DNA of 62,010 nt from an uncultured beta proteobacterium. GTDB lineage: Bacteria > Pseudomonadota > Gammaproteobacteria > Burkholderiales > Burkholderiaceae_C. The stretch's first letter is position 1. Each line of letters begins with the position of its first letter. Of this stretch, positions 22,526 to 31,347 are shown in pieces. The DNA lies in contig CAIKLM010000137.1 of NCBI GenBank assembly GCA_903828235.1, positions 1 to 62,010 on the forward strand, in the 5' to 3' direction. The notes beneath the pieces were generated by a model. That model ran no database searches and was not told the origin of the DNA. It saw only the letters and a list, made by a program, of their open reading frames with translations. The translations under genes and the position numbers were made by a program.

Positions 22526-23743
22526 TCAGCGCAGCCGCTGCGGGCTCAGCGGTGCGAGTGCGGGGTCGGGTGCGCGGCCGGCCAGGGCGCCCGCCAGGAT
22601 CTGCGCGCTGCCGCAGGCCAGTGCCCAGCCCTGGCCGCCGTGGCCGAGGTTCAGCCACACCCCGGGCAGCGCGCTGGCGCCGATGAGCGGCAGGCCGTCG
22701 GGCAGCACGGGGCGGGCGCCGCGCCAGTGCACGGCGTCGCGCAGCACGGCACTGCCGGGGAACCACTCGTCGAGGGTGCGGTACAGCGCGCGCAGCGCGG
22801 GCAGCGGCGGCGCCGTGTCGCTGCCGCCGCCCATGGAATGCCCGCCCGCCACGCGCACGCGCTGGCCCAGGCGCGCGATCGTGGCGCCGCCCGCTGGATC
22901 GACGATCGCGGCGCGCGGCGCGTGCGGCAGCTGGCCGTCGACGTGGTTGACCGGCGCCGTCACCGACACCCCCCACACGGGCCGCAGCGGCAGCTTCAGG
23001 CCGGCGCCGGCCAGCAGCCGCGGCGCTTCGGCGCCCGTGCACAGCACCACGGCGTCGGCTTCTTGCGTGCTGCCGTCGGCCAGCAGCAGGGAGGGCGGCG
23101 TCCCCGGTCGCAGCGCGGCGACGTCGCTGTCGAAGCGGAAGCGCACGCCGCGGCGCACGGCCTCGGCCTTGAGCCGGTGCGCGAACTGGCGGCCGTTGCC
23201 CGCCACGTCCTGGGGCAGGTGGATGGCGGCACGCAGCGGAGCAGCCGGGTTGAGCGCGGGCTCGATCTCGCGGGCGCGGCGGGCGTCGACGAGCTCGAAG
23301 GCCAGCCCCTGCTCGGCCAGCAGGGCCAGCCACGCGCGGTGTGCCTTCAGCGCACGCTCGTGGCGCAGCAGCACCAGCACGCCGTCGGCCTGCTCGAAGT
23401 CGATGTCGTGCGCGTGGGTCAGCTCGAGCAGCCGCTGCCGGCTGGCCACGGCCAGGCGCAGCAGGGCTTGGCGCCGCGGCGGCAGACGGCGTGCGCCGCG
23501 CGCCTTCAGCGCACCGGCCAGCCAGCCCCAGCGCGAGGGCACGCCGGCCGCCAGGCGCCACGGCGCCAGCCCCGGGAAGGGCTCCACCGCCAGGCCGGGC
23601 GCGACGATGCCCCCCTGCGCGAAGCTGGCCCCGGCGGCCACGCTGCCGCGACGCTCGAGCACCACGACCTCGTGGCCCTCGGCAGACAGTTCATGGGCGG
23701 TGGTGACGCCGACGATGCCGGCCCCGACGACGGCTACCCGCAT
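22526..23743 (-). CDS. D-amino-acid dehydrogenase-like FAD-dependent oxidoreductase (DAO family)
   Basis: A DAO-family flavoenzyme of 405 residues. The Rossmann FAD motif is [18 protein letters not shown] at the very N-terminus, ending in the ribose-binding Glu of VVLE. A second FAD-contact region is [19 protein letters not shown] near the C-terminus. It resembles DadA, which oxidises D-amino acids and feeds electrons to the quinone pool, but substrate is not provable here and no alanine racemase is adjacent. ATG 23743 was preferred because it directly precedes the Rossmann fold. It is transcribed away from rpsB, so their promoters share the 216-base gap. Confidence 0.82.
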   Translation of the reverse strand: MRVAVVGAGIVGVTTAHELSAEGHEVVVLERRGSVAAGASFAQGGIVAPGLAVEPFPGLAPWRLAAGVPSRWGWLAGALKARGARRLPPRRQALLRLAVASRQRLLELTHAHDIDFEQADGVLVLLRHERALKAHRAWLALLAEQGLAFELVDARRAREIEPALNPAAPLRAAIHLPQDVAGNGRQFAHRLKAEAVRRGVRFRFDSDVAALRPGTPPSLLLADGSTQEADAVVLCTGAEAPRLLAGAGLKLPLRPVWGVSVTAPVNHVDGQLPHAPRAAIVDPAGGATIARLGQRVRVAGGHSMGGGSDTAPPLPALRALYRTLDEWFPGSAVLRDAVHWRGARPVLPDGLPLIGASALPGVWLNLGHGGQGWALACGSAQILAGALAGRAPDPALAPLSPQRLR

Positions 23744-23772
23744 GGGCGCCCGGTGTGCCGGCTGGCACGTGC

Positions 23773-23959
23773 TAGACTCTTCAGGTTTGCCTCGATGCAC
23801 TTCCTGGCCTGCCCACCCTCGGTGGGCTTGCCGGCCGGGGCAGATCAATCGCGAACCCGACCGAGCCAAGGTGTCGTGGGGTGTGAAGCAGCGTTCGAAA
23901 ACCGCTGCGGCACGTCACGATGTAACGGCGGGATTCTAGACCCAACCTTTGGAGTTCTC
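23773..23959 (+). promoter_or_regulatory. rpsB promoter candidate and 5' leader with hairpin
   Basis: TAGACT (23773-23778) is a possible -10 without a convincing -35. The following ~180-base leader contains a strong stem, GCCCACC (23811-23817) and GGTGGGC (23821-23827) around a CTC loop, then GGAG (23951-23954) before the ATG. A GTGCC/GGCAC inverted repeat (23755-23768) lies just upstream. Ribosomal protein S2 represses its own leader in other bacteria, so this leader may be an autoregulatory site (inference). Confidence 0.4.
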
Positions 23960-24703
23960 ATGTCTGTCTCCATGCGTGAAATGCTGGAAGCGGGTGTCCA
24001 TTTCGGCCACCAGACGCGCTTCTGGAACCCCAAGATGGCCCCGTACATCTACGGCCATCGCAACAAGATCCACATCATCAACCTCGAGAAGACGCAGCCG
24101 CTCTTCGAGGACGCGATGAAGTTCATCCGCCAGCTCAGCGCCCGCCGCGGCACCGTGCTGATGATCGGCACCAAGCGCCAGGCGCGCGAGGTCATCGCGC
24201 TGGAAGCCCAGCGCTGCGGCATGCCCTACGTCGACCAGCGCTGGCTCGGCGGCATGCTCACCAACTTCAAGACGGTCAAGGGCTCGCTGAAGAAGCTCAA
24301 GGACATGCAGGCCACCAAGGATGCCGGCATGGAGCAGATGATCAAGAAGGAGGCGCTGCTGTTCGACCGCGAGCTCGTCAAGCTCGAGAAGGACATCGGC
24401 GGCATCCAGGACATGGGCGCGCTGCCCGACGCGATGTTCGTCATCGACGTCGGCTACCACAAGATCGCCGTGGCCGAGGCCAAGAAGCTGGGCATCCCGG
24501 TGATCGGCATCGTCGACACGAACCATTCGCCGCTGGGCATCGACTACGTGATCCCCGGCAATGACGACTCCGCCAAGGCCGTGGCCCTGTACGCCCGTGC
24601 CGTGGCCGATGCCGTGCTCGAGGGCAAGGCCAACGCCACCTCCGAGGTGGTGCAGGCGGCCGCCGGCGGCGACGAGTTCGTCGAGGTCCGCGAAGAGGCC
24701 TGA
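23960..24703 (+). CDS. rpsB: 30S ribosomal protein S2
   Basis: Small-subunit protein that joins late and anchors S1. The family start [20 protein letters not shown] occurs after a four-residue extension SVS from ATG 23960, which has GGAG at 23951-23954. Conserved segments [33 protein letters not shown] and [17 protein letters not shown] are all present. The product is 247 residues. tsf follows after an 84-base spacer holding a terminator-like hairpin, as in E. coli, where the hairpin lowers tsf expression relative to rpsB. Confidence 0.98.
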   Translation: MSVSMREMLEAGVHFGHQTRFWNPKMAPYIYGHRNKIHIINLEKTQPLFEDAMKFIRQLSARRGTVLMIGTKRQAREVIALEAQRCGMPYVDQRWLGGMLTNFKTVKGSLKKLKDMQATKDAGMEQMIKKEALLFDRELVKLEKDIGGIQDMGALPDAMFVIDVGYHKIAVAEAKKLGIPVIGIVDTNHSPLGIDYVIPGNDDSAKAVALYARAVADAVLEGKANATSEVVQAAAGGDEFVEVREEA

Positions 24704-24733
24704 CCGGGGCAGCCGCCCGGGGCCACCGATCCC

Positions 24734-24766
24734 GCGGCGGGCGCCTGACGCCCGCCGCTCTTGTTT
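24734..24766 (+). terminator. rpsB-tsf intercistronic terminator/attenuator
   Basis: GCGGCGGGCG (24734-24743) and CGCCCGCCGC (24749-24758) form a perfect 10-bp stem with a CCTGA loop, followed by TCTTGTTT. The T-run is interrupted, so partial read-through into tsf is expected. Position between rpsB and tsf matches the known E. coli arrangement. Confidence 0.75.
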
Positions 24767-24787
24767 GCACATCCTGGAGAGATTCCT

Positions 24788-25678
24788 ATGCCCGCGATCA
24801 CCGCCAGCATGGTGGCCGAACTGCGCGCCAAGACCGACGCGCCGATGATGGAATGCAAGAAGGCCCTGACCGAGGCCGACGGCGACCTCGGCCGCGCCGA
24901 GGAGATCCTGCGCGTCAAGCTCGGCAACAAGGCCAGCAAGGCCGCCGCCCGCATCACCGCCGAGGGCGTCGTCGCCGCCTCGGTGAGCGGCAGCACCGGC
25001 GCCATCGTCGAGATCAACTGCGAGACCGACTTCGTCAGCAAGAACGATTCGTTCCTGGCCTTCGCCCGCAGCACGGCCGAGCTGGTGGCCGGCCACGCGC
25101 CGGCCGACGTGGCCGCGCTGTCGGCGCTGCCGCTGTCGCAGGACGGCTTCGGGCCCACGGTCGAAGACGTCCGCAAGGGCCTGATCGGCAAGATCGGCGA
25201 GAACATGTCGATCCGCCGCTTCAAGCGCTACGCCGGCGGCGGCCAGCTCGCCAGCTACCTGCACGGCACGCGCATCGGCGTGGTCGTGGAGTTCACCGGC
25301 GACGAGACCGCGGCCAAGGACGTGGCCATGCACGTGGCCGCGATGAAGCCCAAGGCGCTGTCGACCGCCGACGTGCCCGCCGAGCTGATCGACGTCGAGC
25401 GCCGCATCGCCACCGAGAAGGCCGCCGAGAGCGGCAAGCCCGCCGAGATCGTCGCCAAGATGGTCGAGGGCTCGGTGCAGAAGTTCCTGAAGGAGGTCTC
25501 GCTGCTGAACCAGCCCTTCGTCAAGAACGACAAGCAGACCGTCGAGCAGATGCTCAAGGAAAAGGCCACCAATGTCGCCGGCTTCACGCTGTACGTGGTG
25601 GGCGAGGGCATCGAGAAGAAGGTCGACGACTTCGCCGCCGAGGTGGCGGCGCAGGTCGCCGCGGCCAAGGGCCAGTAG
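24788..25678 (+). CDS. tsf: Elongation factor Ts
   Basis: Nucleotide exchange factor for EF-Tu. The N-terminal UBA-like domain [20 protein letters not shown] is followed by the exchange-core signature [11 protein letters not shown]. The 296 residues are normal. ATG 24788 was taken rather than an upstream in-frame start at 24761, because it yields the family N-terminus and has GGAGAG nearby. A 10-bp hairpin without a T-tract separates it from pyrH. Confidence 0.98.
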   Translation: MPAITASMVAELRAKTDAPMMECKKALTEADGDLGRAEEILRVKLGNKASKAAARITAEGVVAASVSGSTGAIVEINCETDFVSKNDSFLAFARSTAELVAGHAPADVAALSALPLSQDGFGPTVEDVRKGLIGKIGENMSIRRFKRYAGGGQLASYLHGTRIGVVVEFTGDETAAKDVAMHVAAMKPKALSTADVPAELIDVERRIATEKAAESGKPAEIVAKMVEGSVQKFLKEVSLLNQPFVKNDKQTVEQMLKEKATNVAGFTLYVVGEGIEKKVDDFAAEVAAQVAAAKGQ

Positions 25679-25702
25679 GCCTCGGAGCCCGGGTTTCGCC
25701 GG

Positions 25703-25727
25703 GGTCCGCCGCCCGGCGCGGCGGACC
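25703..25727 (+). terminator. tsf-pyrH intercistronic hairpin
   Basis: GGTCCGCCGC (25703-25712) and GCGGCGGACC (25718-25727) are a perfect 10-bp stem with a CCGGC loop. No T-run follows, so it may be an RNA processing or stability element rather than a true terminator. A TACACT (25748-25753) just beyond could be a -10 for pyrH. Confidence 0.5.
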
Positions 25728-25786
25728 GACCGGCGTTGCCCGGCCCTTACACTCCCCGGTCTCTTCCCAGCTTTCCCGAACGCCGA

Positions 25787-26497
25787 ATGCCGGCCTACCA
25801 GCGCATCCTCCTCAAGCTCTCCGGCGAAGCCCTCATGGGCGATGACGCCTACGGCATCAATCGCGCCACCATCGTGCGCATGGTTCGGGAGGTGAAGGCC
25901 GTCACCGACCTTGGCGTGCAGGTGGCGGTGGTCATCGGCGGCGGCAACATCTTCCGCGGTGTGGCCGGCGGCTCGGTGGGGATGGACCGCGCCACCGCCG
26001 ACTACATGGGCATGCTGGCCACGGTGATGAACTCGCTGGCCCTGGCCGACACCATGCGCCAGGAGGGCATCGTGGCGCGCGTGATGTCGGCCATCGGCAT
26101 CGAGCAGGTCGTCGAGCCCTACGTGCGGCCCAAGGCGCTGCAGTACCTCGAGGAAGGCAAGGTCGTCGTGTTCGCCGCCGGCACCGGCAACCCTTTCTTC
26201 ACCACCGACACCGCCGCGGCGCTGCGCGGCGCCGAGATCGGCGCCGAGATCGTGCTCAAGGCCACCAAGGTCGACGGCGTCTACAGCGCCGATCCGAAGA
26301 AGGATCCCGCGGCCACGCTGTATGCCCGCATCAGCTTCGACGAGGCGATCTCGAAGAACCTGCAGGTCATGGACGCCACGGCGTTCGCGCTGTGCCGCGA
26401 CCAGAAGCTCCCGATCAAGGTGTTCTCCATCGTCAAGCCCGGCGCGCTGCAGCGCGTGGTCCGCGGCGAGGACGAGGGCACCCTGGTGCACGTCTGA
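25787..26497 (+). CDS. pyrH: Uridylate kinase
   Basis: Bacterial UMP kinase (amino-acid-kinase fold, hexamer, GTP-activated and UTP-inhibited), making UDP. Motifs: [10 protein letters not shown] at the start, [10 protein letters not shown] for phosphate binding and [22 protein letters not shown] for UMP recognition. ATG 25787 gives the family N-terminus and 236 residues; an in-frame start 51 bases upstream would add non-conserved sequence. rpsB-tsf-pyrH-frr is a universal bacterial order. Confidence 0.97.
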   Translation: MPAYQRILLKLSGEALMGDDAYGINRATIVRMVREVKAVTDLGVQVAVVIGGGNIFRGVAGGSVGMDRATADYMGMLATVMNSLALADTMRQEGIVARVMSAIGIEQVVEPYVRPKALQYLEEGKVVVFAAGTGNPFFTTDTAAALRGAEIGAEIVLKATKVDGVYSADPKKDPAATLYARISFDEAISKNLQVMDATAFALCRDQKLPIKVFSIVKPGALQRVVRGEDEGTLVHV

Positions 26498-26512
26498 CGA
26501 GGACTCCCCGCG

Positions 26513-27073
26513 ATGACTCCCGCCGACATCAAAAAGACCGCCGAGACCAAGATGGGCAAGTCCATCGAGGCCTTCAAGAACGAGCTTCACAAGATCCGCA
26601 CCGGCCGCGCCCACCCCGGCCTGCTCGACCAGGTGCACGTCGACTACTACGGCTCGATGGTGCCCATCAGCCAGGTGGCCAACGTCTCGCTGCTCGACGC
26701 GCGCACGATCAGCGTGCAGCCCTGGGAGAAGGGCCTGGGCGCCAAGATCGAGAAGGCCATCCGCGAAAGCGACCTCGGCCTGAACCCCAGCGCCCAGGGC
26801 GACCTGCTGCGCGTGCCGATGCCGCCGCTGACCGAGGAGCGCCGCAAGGAGCTCACGAAGGTGGTGCGCCACGCCGGCGAGGAAGCCAAGATCGCCGTGC
26901 GCAGCGTGCGCCGCGAGGCCAACGAGCAGCTGAAGAAGCTGCTCAAGGACAAGGCCGTGTCCGAGGACGACGAGCGCCGCGCCCAGGACGAGGTCCAGCG
27001 CCTGACCGACGGCACCATCGCGCAGATCGACAAGCTGGTCCAGGGCAAGGAAGCCGAGGTGATGGCCGTCTGA
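26513..27073 (+). CDS. frr: Ribosome recycling factor
   Basis: With EF-G, RRF splits the post-termination ribosome. The 186 residues cover the three-helix bundle ([31 protein letters not shown]) and the small domain (VNVSLLD-like [16 protein letters not shown]). The C-terminal helix [20 protein letters not shown] is conserved. ATG 26513 lies 15 bases after pyrH with a GAGGA ribosome-binding site (26499-26503). Confidence 0.98.
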   Translation: MTPADIKKTAETKMGKSIEAFKNELHKIRTGRAHPGLLDQVHVDYYGSMVPISQVANVSLLDARTISVQPWEKGLGAKIEKAIRESDLGLNPSAQGDLLRVPMPPLTEERRKELTKVVRHAGEEAKIAVRSVRREANEQLKKLLKDKAVSEDDERRAQDEVQRLTDGTIAQIDKLVQGKEAEVMAV

Positions 27074-27100
27074 GGCCGTCGCGCGTCCGCTGCTCAGCCG

Positions 27101-27865
27101 ATGACCGACCTCTCCGTCGCCGTCACGCACGGGCCGGCTAGCGCCGATGCCTTGGTGCCCCGGCACGTGGCCGTGGTGATGGACGGCAACGGCCGCTGGG
27201 CGCGCCGGCGCTACATGCCGCGCTTCTTCGGCCACAAGCAGGGCGTCGACGCCCTCGTGCGCGCGGTCAACACCTTCGCCGACCGCGGCGTGCAGTACCT
27301 CACCGTGTTCGCCTTCAGTTCCGAGAACTGGAAGCGCCCCACGGAGGAGGTGTCGGGCCTGATGAGCCTGGTGCTGGTGGCGGTGTCGAAGTACCTCACC
27401 AAGATGCACCGCGACGGCGTGCGCATCCGCATCGTCGGCGACCGTTCCGCCGTCTCCGACAAGCTTCGCCAGGCCTGGGAGCAGGCCGAGACGCTCACCG
27501 AGCACAACACCCGCATCACGCTGGCCGTGGCCTTCAACTACGGTGGCCGCTGGGACGTCGTCCAGGCCTGCCGGCTCGCGCTCGCCCAGGGCTTGCCGCC
27601 GGAGCAACTCGACGAGGCCTGGCTTTCTCGGCACATGGCGCTGAGCTTCGCGCCCGACCCCGACCTGTTCATCCGCACCGGCGGCGAGATGCGCATGAGC
27701 AACTTCCTGCTCTGGCAGGCGGCGTACTCCGAGCTCTTCTTCACCGACTGCCTCTGGCCCGATTTCGGCGAGGCCGAGATCGATGCAGCGCTCGCGGCCT
27801 ACGCGCAGCGTGACCGCCGCTTCGGCGGCATCCAGCCGCCGGCGTTGGCGATGCCGGGCGCGTGA
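27101..27865 (+). CDS. uppS: Undecaprenyl diphosphate synthase
   Basis: cis-Prenyltransferase that makes the C55 carrier for peptidoglycan and O-antigen. Signature motifs: VMDGNGRWARRR with the catalytic Asp, FAFSSENWKRP, and RTGGEMRMSNFLLWQAAYSE. The 254 residues are typical, though the N-terminus carries about 20 extra residues before HVAVVMDGN. The stop overlaps the cdsA GTG start (GTGA, 27862-27865). Confidence 0.97.
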   Translation: MTDLSVAVTHGPASADALVPRHVAVVMDGNGRWARRRYMPRFFGHKQGVDALVRAVNTFADRGVQYLTVFAFSSENWKRPTEEVSGLMSLVLVAVSKYLTKMHRDGVRIRIVGDRSAVSDKLRQAWEQAETLTEHNTRITLAVAFNYGGRWDVVQACRLALAQGLPPEQLDEAWLSRHMALSFAPDPDLFIRTGGEMRMSNFLLWQAAYSELFFTDCLWPDFGEAEIDAALAAYAQRDRRFGGIQPPALAMPGA

Positions 27866-28755
27866 GCGCCGCGCTGTCGGCCGCCGCCGCGCCCGTACCG
27901 CCTGCTGCCGGCATGCTGCGCCAACGCATCGCCACCGCCCTCGTGCTGGTGATCGTGCTGCTGGGCGCGCTGGCCGCCGACAGCGCCTGGCCCTTCGCCC
28001 TGCTCACGCTGGTGCTCATCGCCGCCTGCGGCTGGGAGTGGGGCCGGCTGAACCAGGCCGGCGACGCGCTGGCCCTCGGCATGGGCGTGCTGGTGGGCAT
28101 AGCCGGCGCGGCAGCACTGCTGGCCGGGCTGAAGCAGCAGGCGCCGGCTCCGCTGTGGTGGAGCGTGGTCGCGCTGTGGGTGGTGGCGGGCTTCGTGGCC
28201 ATGCGCCAGGGGCCCAGCGCCTGGCCGCGACTGCCCCGCATGGGGCGCTGGCTGCTGGGCGTGCTGATGCTGTGGTCGGCGTGGCTGGCGCTGACGCAGG
28301 CTCGCGCCACCGGCATCAATTTCCTGCTGTCGGTGCTGGCGCTGGTCTGGATGGCCGACGTCGCGGCCTACTTCGGCGGCCGGGCCTTCGGGCGCCGCAA
28401 GCTGGCGCCGGCGATCAGCCCCGGCAAGAGCTGGGAGGGCGTGTGGTCGGGCATGGTCGGCGTGCTGGCCCTGTCGGCCCTGTGGATCGCCATCGACCGC
28501 CACTTCGCCGTCGACACCCCGAGCCTGTACACCCGGCTGTGGCAGCACGCGGGTCTGGCCGGCCTGGTGGTCGCCCTGCTCGCGCTGTGCGCGCTGAGCG
28601 TGGTGGGCGACCTGATCGAGTCGCTCGTCAAGCGCGCCGCCGGCGCCAAGGACAGCAGCCGCCTGCTGCCCGGCCACGGCGGCGTGCTCGACAGGGTCGA
28701 CGCCCTGCTGCCGGTGCTGCCGGCCGCCATGGCCTTGCTGAGCTGGGCATCATGA
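27862..28755 (+). CDS. cdsA: Phosphatidate cytidylyltransferase
   Basis: Integral-membrane enzyme that makes CDP-diacylglycerol, the common precursor of bacterial phospholipids. It has multiple transmembrane helices and the CDS signature SLVKRAAGAKDSSRLLPG followed by HGGVLDRVD near residues 253-279, carrying the conserved Lys and Asp residues. GTG 27862 is the start; an internal ATG at residue 18 is an alternative. Overlaps of four bases on both sides (uppS, dxr) indicate translational coupling. Confidence 0.95.
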   Translation: MSAALSAAAAPVPPAAGMLRQRIATALVLVIVLLGALAADSAWPFALLTLVLIAACGWEWGRLNQAGDALALGMGVLVGIAGAAALLAGLKQQAPAPLWWSVVALWVVAGFVAMRQGPSAWPRLPRMGRWLLGVLMLWSAWLALTQARATGINFLLSVLALVWMADVAAYFGGRAFGRRKLAPAISPGKSWEGVWSGMVGVLALSALWIAIDRHFAVDTPSLYTRLWQHAGLAGLVVALLALCALSVVGDLIESLVKRAAGAKDSSRLLPGHGGVLDRVDALLPVLPAAMALLSWAS

Positions 28756-29945
28756 CGACACGACGCCAACGCCTCGCCATCCTGGGCTCCACCGGGTCCA
28801 TCGGCACCAGCACGCTGGACGTGGTGGCGCTGCACCCCGAGCGCTTCGAGGTCTTCGGCCTGACGGCCTTCCGCCGCACCGACCTGCTGCTCGAGCAGTG
28901 TCGGCGGTTCCAGCCGCGCGTGGTGGTGCTGCCCGACGCCGCGCACGCTCCCGCGCTGCGGGAGCAGCTCGCCGCCGCGGGCCTGGGCACGCAGGTGTTC
29001 ACCGGGCCCGGTGCGCTGGCCGACCTCGCCGCCGCGCCCGAGGTCGATGCCGTGATGGCCGCCATCGTCGGCGCCGCCGGCCTGCCGGCCTGCATGGCCG
29101 CCGCGCGCGCCGGCAAGCGGCTGCTGCTGGCCAACAAGGAGGCGCTGGTGGTCGGCGGCGCCGCCTTCATGCGGGCCGTGGCGCAGGGCGGGGCGACGCT
29201 GCTGCCCATCGACAGCGAGCACAGCGCGATCTTCCAGTGCCTGCCCGAGGACCGCGCGGCCTGGCCGCGGCGCATCGACCACATCGTGCTCACCGCCAGC
29301 GGCGGGCCGTTCCGCGAGCGCGAGCACGCCAGCCTGGCCGACGTGACGCCGGCGCAGGCCATCGCCCACCCGAACTGGGTGATGGGGCCGAAGATCTCGG
29401 TCGACTCGGCCACGATGATGAACAAGGCGCTCGAGGTCATCGAGGCGCGCTGGCTGTTCGACCTGCAGCCGGAGCAGATCCGCGTCGTCATCCACCCGCA
29501 GAGCATCATCCACAGCATGGTGGTGTGCCGCGACGCCAGCGTGCTGGCTCAGCTGGGCACGCCCGACATGAAGGTGCCGATCGCCTACGGGCTGTCGTTC
29601 CCCGAGCGCATCGAGAGCGGGGCCTCGCGGCTCGACTTCGTCGGCCTGAAGCCGCTGAACTTTGCCGAGCCCGACCGCGCGCGCTGCCCGGGCCTGTTCC
29701 TGGCCTGGGACGCCCTGCGCGCCGCCGAGGGCACCACGGCCGTGCTCAACGCCGCCAACGAGGAGGCCGTGGCCGCCTTCCTGCAGGGAACCATCCGCTT
29801 CACCGACATTCACAGCGTCAACGCCGAGACGCTGTCGCGACTGCCGCCCGGCCTCGGCGCCGATCCCGCCGTGGACGACCTGATCGATCTCGACCAGCGC
29901 GCCCGCGCCACCGCCCGCCACGTCATGCACAGCCTCGCCCGATGA
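28752..29945 (+). CDS. dxr: 1-deoxy-D-xylulose 5-phosphate reductoisomerase
   Basis: First committed enzyme of the MEP pathway, converting DXP to MEP with NADPH. Motifs: GSTGSIGTSTLDVV (NADPH binding), NKEALVVGG, the metal-binding IDSEHSAIFQCL, TASGGPFR, and the flexible-loop segment PNWVMGPKISVDSATMMNKA. The product is 397 residues. ATG 28752 overlaps the cdsA stop, and its own stop overlaps rseP. ispG at 5.4 kb acts downstream in the same pathway. Confidence 0.97.
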   Translation: MTTRRQRLAILGSTGSIGTSTLDVVALHPERFEVFGLTAFRRTDLLLEQCRRFQPRVVVLPDAAHAPALREQLAAAGLGTQVFTGPGALADLAAAPEVDAVMAAIVGAAGLPACMAAARAGKRLLLANKEALVVGGAAFMRAVAQGGATLLPIDSEHSAIFQCLPEDRAAWPRRIDHIVLTASGGPFREREHASLADVTPAQAIAHPNWVMGPKISVDSATMMNKALEVIEARWLFDLQPEQIRVVIHPQSIIHSMVVCRDASVLAQLGTPDMKVPIAYGLSFPERIESGASRLDFVGLKPLNFAEPDRARCPGLFLAWDALRAAEGTTAVLNAANEEAVAAFLQGTIRFTDIHSVNAETLSRLPPGLGADPAVDDLIDLDQRARATARHVMHSLAR

Positions 29946-31342
29946 TCACCACGGTGCTGGCCTTCCTGCTCACGCTGGGCGTGCTGATCGTGATCCACGA
30001 GTACGGCCACTACCGCGTGGCCGTGGCCTGCGGCGTGAAGGTGCTGCGATTCTCGGTGGGCTTCGGCCGCGTCGTCTGGAGCCGCCGCTGGGGCGCCGAC
30101 GGCACCGAGTTCACGCTGAGCGCGCTGCCGCTGGGCGGCTACGTGCGCATGCTCGACGAGCGCGAGGGCGAGGTGCCGGAGCACGAGCGCCACCGCGCCT
30201 TCAACCGCCAGCCGCTGCGCAAGCGCGCCGCCATCGTGGCCGCCGGGCCGCTGGCCAACCTGGGGCTCGCAGTGCTGCTGTACGCCGGCTCGCACTGGAT
30301 CGGCATCGAGGAGCCCAAGGCCGTGCTCGCGGGGCCCGCGGCCGGCACGCCCGCCGCCCAGGCCGGCCTGCGCGCCGGCGACTGGGTGCGCAGCATCGGC
30401 GGCCCGGACGGCGGCGACTGGAACGAGCTGCGCTCCATGGCCGATCTGCGCTGGGCCGTCACGCGCGCCGCGATGAACGGCCAGGACGTCCGGCTCGAGG
30501 TCAGCGACCGCGACGGCCGCAGCCGCCGCACCCTGACGCTGCGACTGGCCGGCCTGGACGCCGGCGACGTCGATGCCGGCCTGATGCGCCGCGTGGGCCT
30601 GGCGGGCAACTTCAGCGAGCCGGTGCTGGGCGACGTCCTGGCCGACGGCCCGGGGGCGCGGGGCGGCTTGCAGCGCGGCGACCGCGTCATGGCCATCGAT
30701 GGCCAGCCGGTCGTCGAGGCGATGGCGGTGGTGGAGCGCGTGCGGGCCGCCGTGGTCACCGGCGCCGACGGCCGGCCCCAGGGCCGCCCGTTGCGCTTCA
30801 CCGTGGAGCGCGAGGGCCGCACGCTGGAGCTCGAGGTCACACCCCGCGTCGTGCAGCAGGACACCCGCGATGGACCGCGCACGCTCGGCCGCATCGACGC
30901 CCAGCCCGGCCAGCCCCCCGAGCGCGTGCTCGTGCGCCATGGGCCCCTCGAGGGGCTGGCGATGGGCGCCGAGCGCACCTGGGAGGTCTCGGTGCTCACC
31001 GTGCGCATGCTCGGGCGCATGCTGGTGGGCGAGGCCTCGCTGAAGAACCTCTCCGGGCCCATCACCATCGCCGACTACGCCGGGCAGAGCGTGGAGCAGG
31101 GCCTGGCCTTCTACCTGGGCTTCCTGGCGCTGGTGAGCGTGAGCCTGGGCGTGCTGAACCTTCTGCCGCTGCCCATGCTCGATGGGGGCCACCTCATGTA
31201 TTACATTTTCGAAGGCGTCACCGGGCGCCCCGTGTCCGACGCATGGCTGGCCCGGCTGCAGCGTGGCGGCATCGTGGTGCTGCTGGCAATGATGTCGGTC
31301 GCGCTGTTCAACGACGTGGCCCGCCTGCTGGGCCTTCACTAG
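29942..31342 (+). CDS. rseP: Site-2 intramembrane metalloprotease RseP
   Basis: Zinc protease that cleaves anti-sigma-E within the membrane and clears signal-peptide remnants. The zinc motif HEYGH is at residues 19-23, with the distal ligand in NLLPLPMLDGG (about 406-416). Two PDZ domains lie between (e.g. AAQAGLRAGDWVRSIGG and GARGGLQRGDRVMAIDG). The 466 residues are typical. It is coupled to dxr by an ATGA overlap and followed after five bases by bamA, matching its envelope-stress role. Confidence 0.96.
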   Translation: MITTVLAFLLTLGVLIVIHEYGHYRVAVACGVKVLRFSVGFGRVVWSRRWGADGTEFTLSALPLGGYVRMLDEREGEVPEHERHRAFNRQPLRKRAAIVAAGPLANLGLAVLLYAGSHWIGIEEPKAVLAGPAAGTPAAQAGLRAGDWVRSIGGPDGGDWNELRSMADLRWAVTRAAMNGQDVRLEVSDRDGRSRRTLTLRLAGLDAGDVDAGLMRRVGLAGNFSEPVLGDVLADGPGARGGLQRGDRVMAIDGQPVVEAMAVVERVRAAVVTGADGRPQGRPLRFTVEREGRTLELEVTPRVVQQDTRDGPRTLGRIDAQPGQPPERVLVRHGPLEGLAMGAERTWEVSVLTVRMLGRMLVGEASLKNLSGPITIADYAGQSVEQGLAFYLGFLALVSVSLGVLNLLPLPMLDGGHLMYYIFEGVTGRPVSDAWLARLQRGGIVVLLAMMSVALFNDVARLLGLH

Positions 31343-31347
31343 ACCTC

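Noticed and set aside
23764..23778. TGGCACG followed by TAGAC upstream of rpsB, resembling a sigma54 promoter
   Set aside because: The -12 GC element is missing at the required spacing from the GG, so it is not a sigma54 site.
23936..27634. A minus-strand open frame of over 1,200 codons opposite rpsB, tsf, pyrH, frr and uppS
   Set aside because: Same reason: it covers five universally conserved genes in antisense, crosses their intergenic spaces and shows no recognisable protein sequence.
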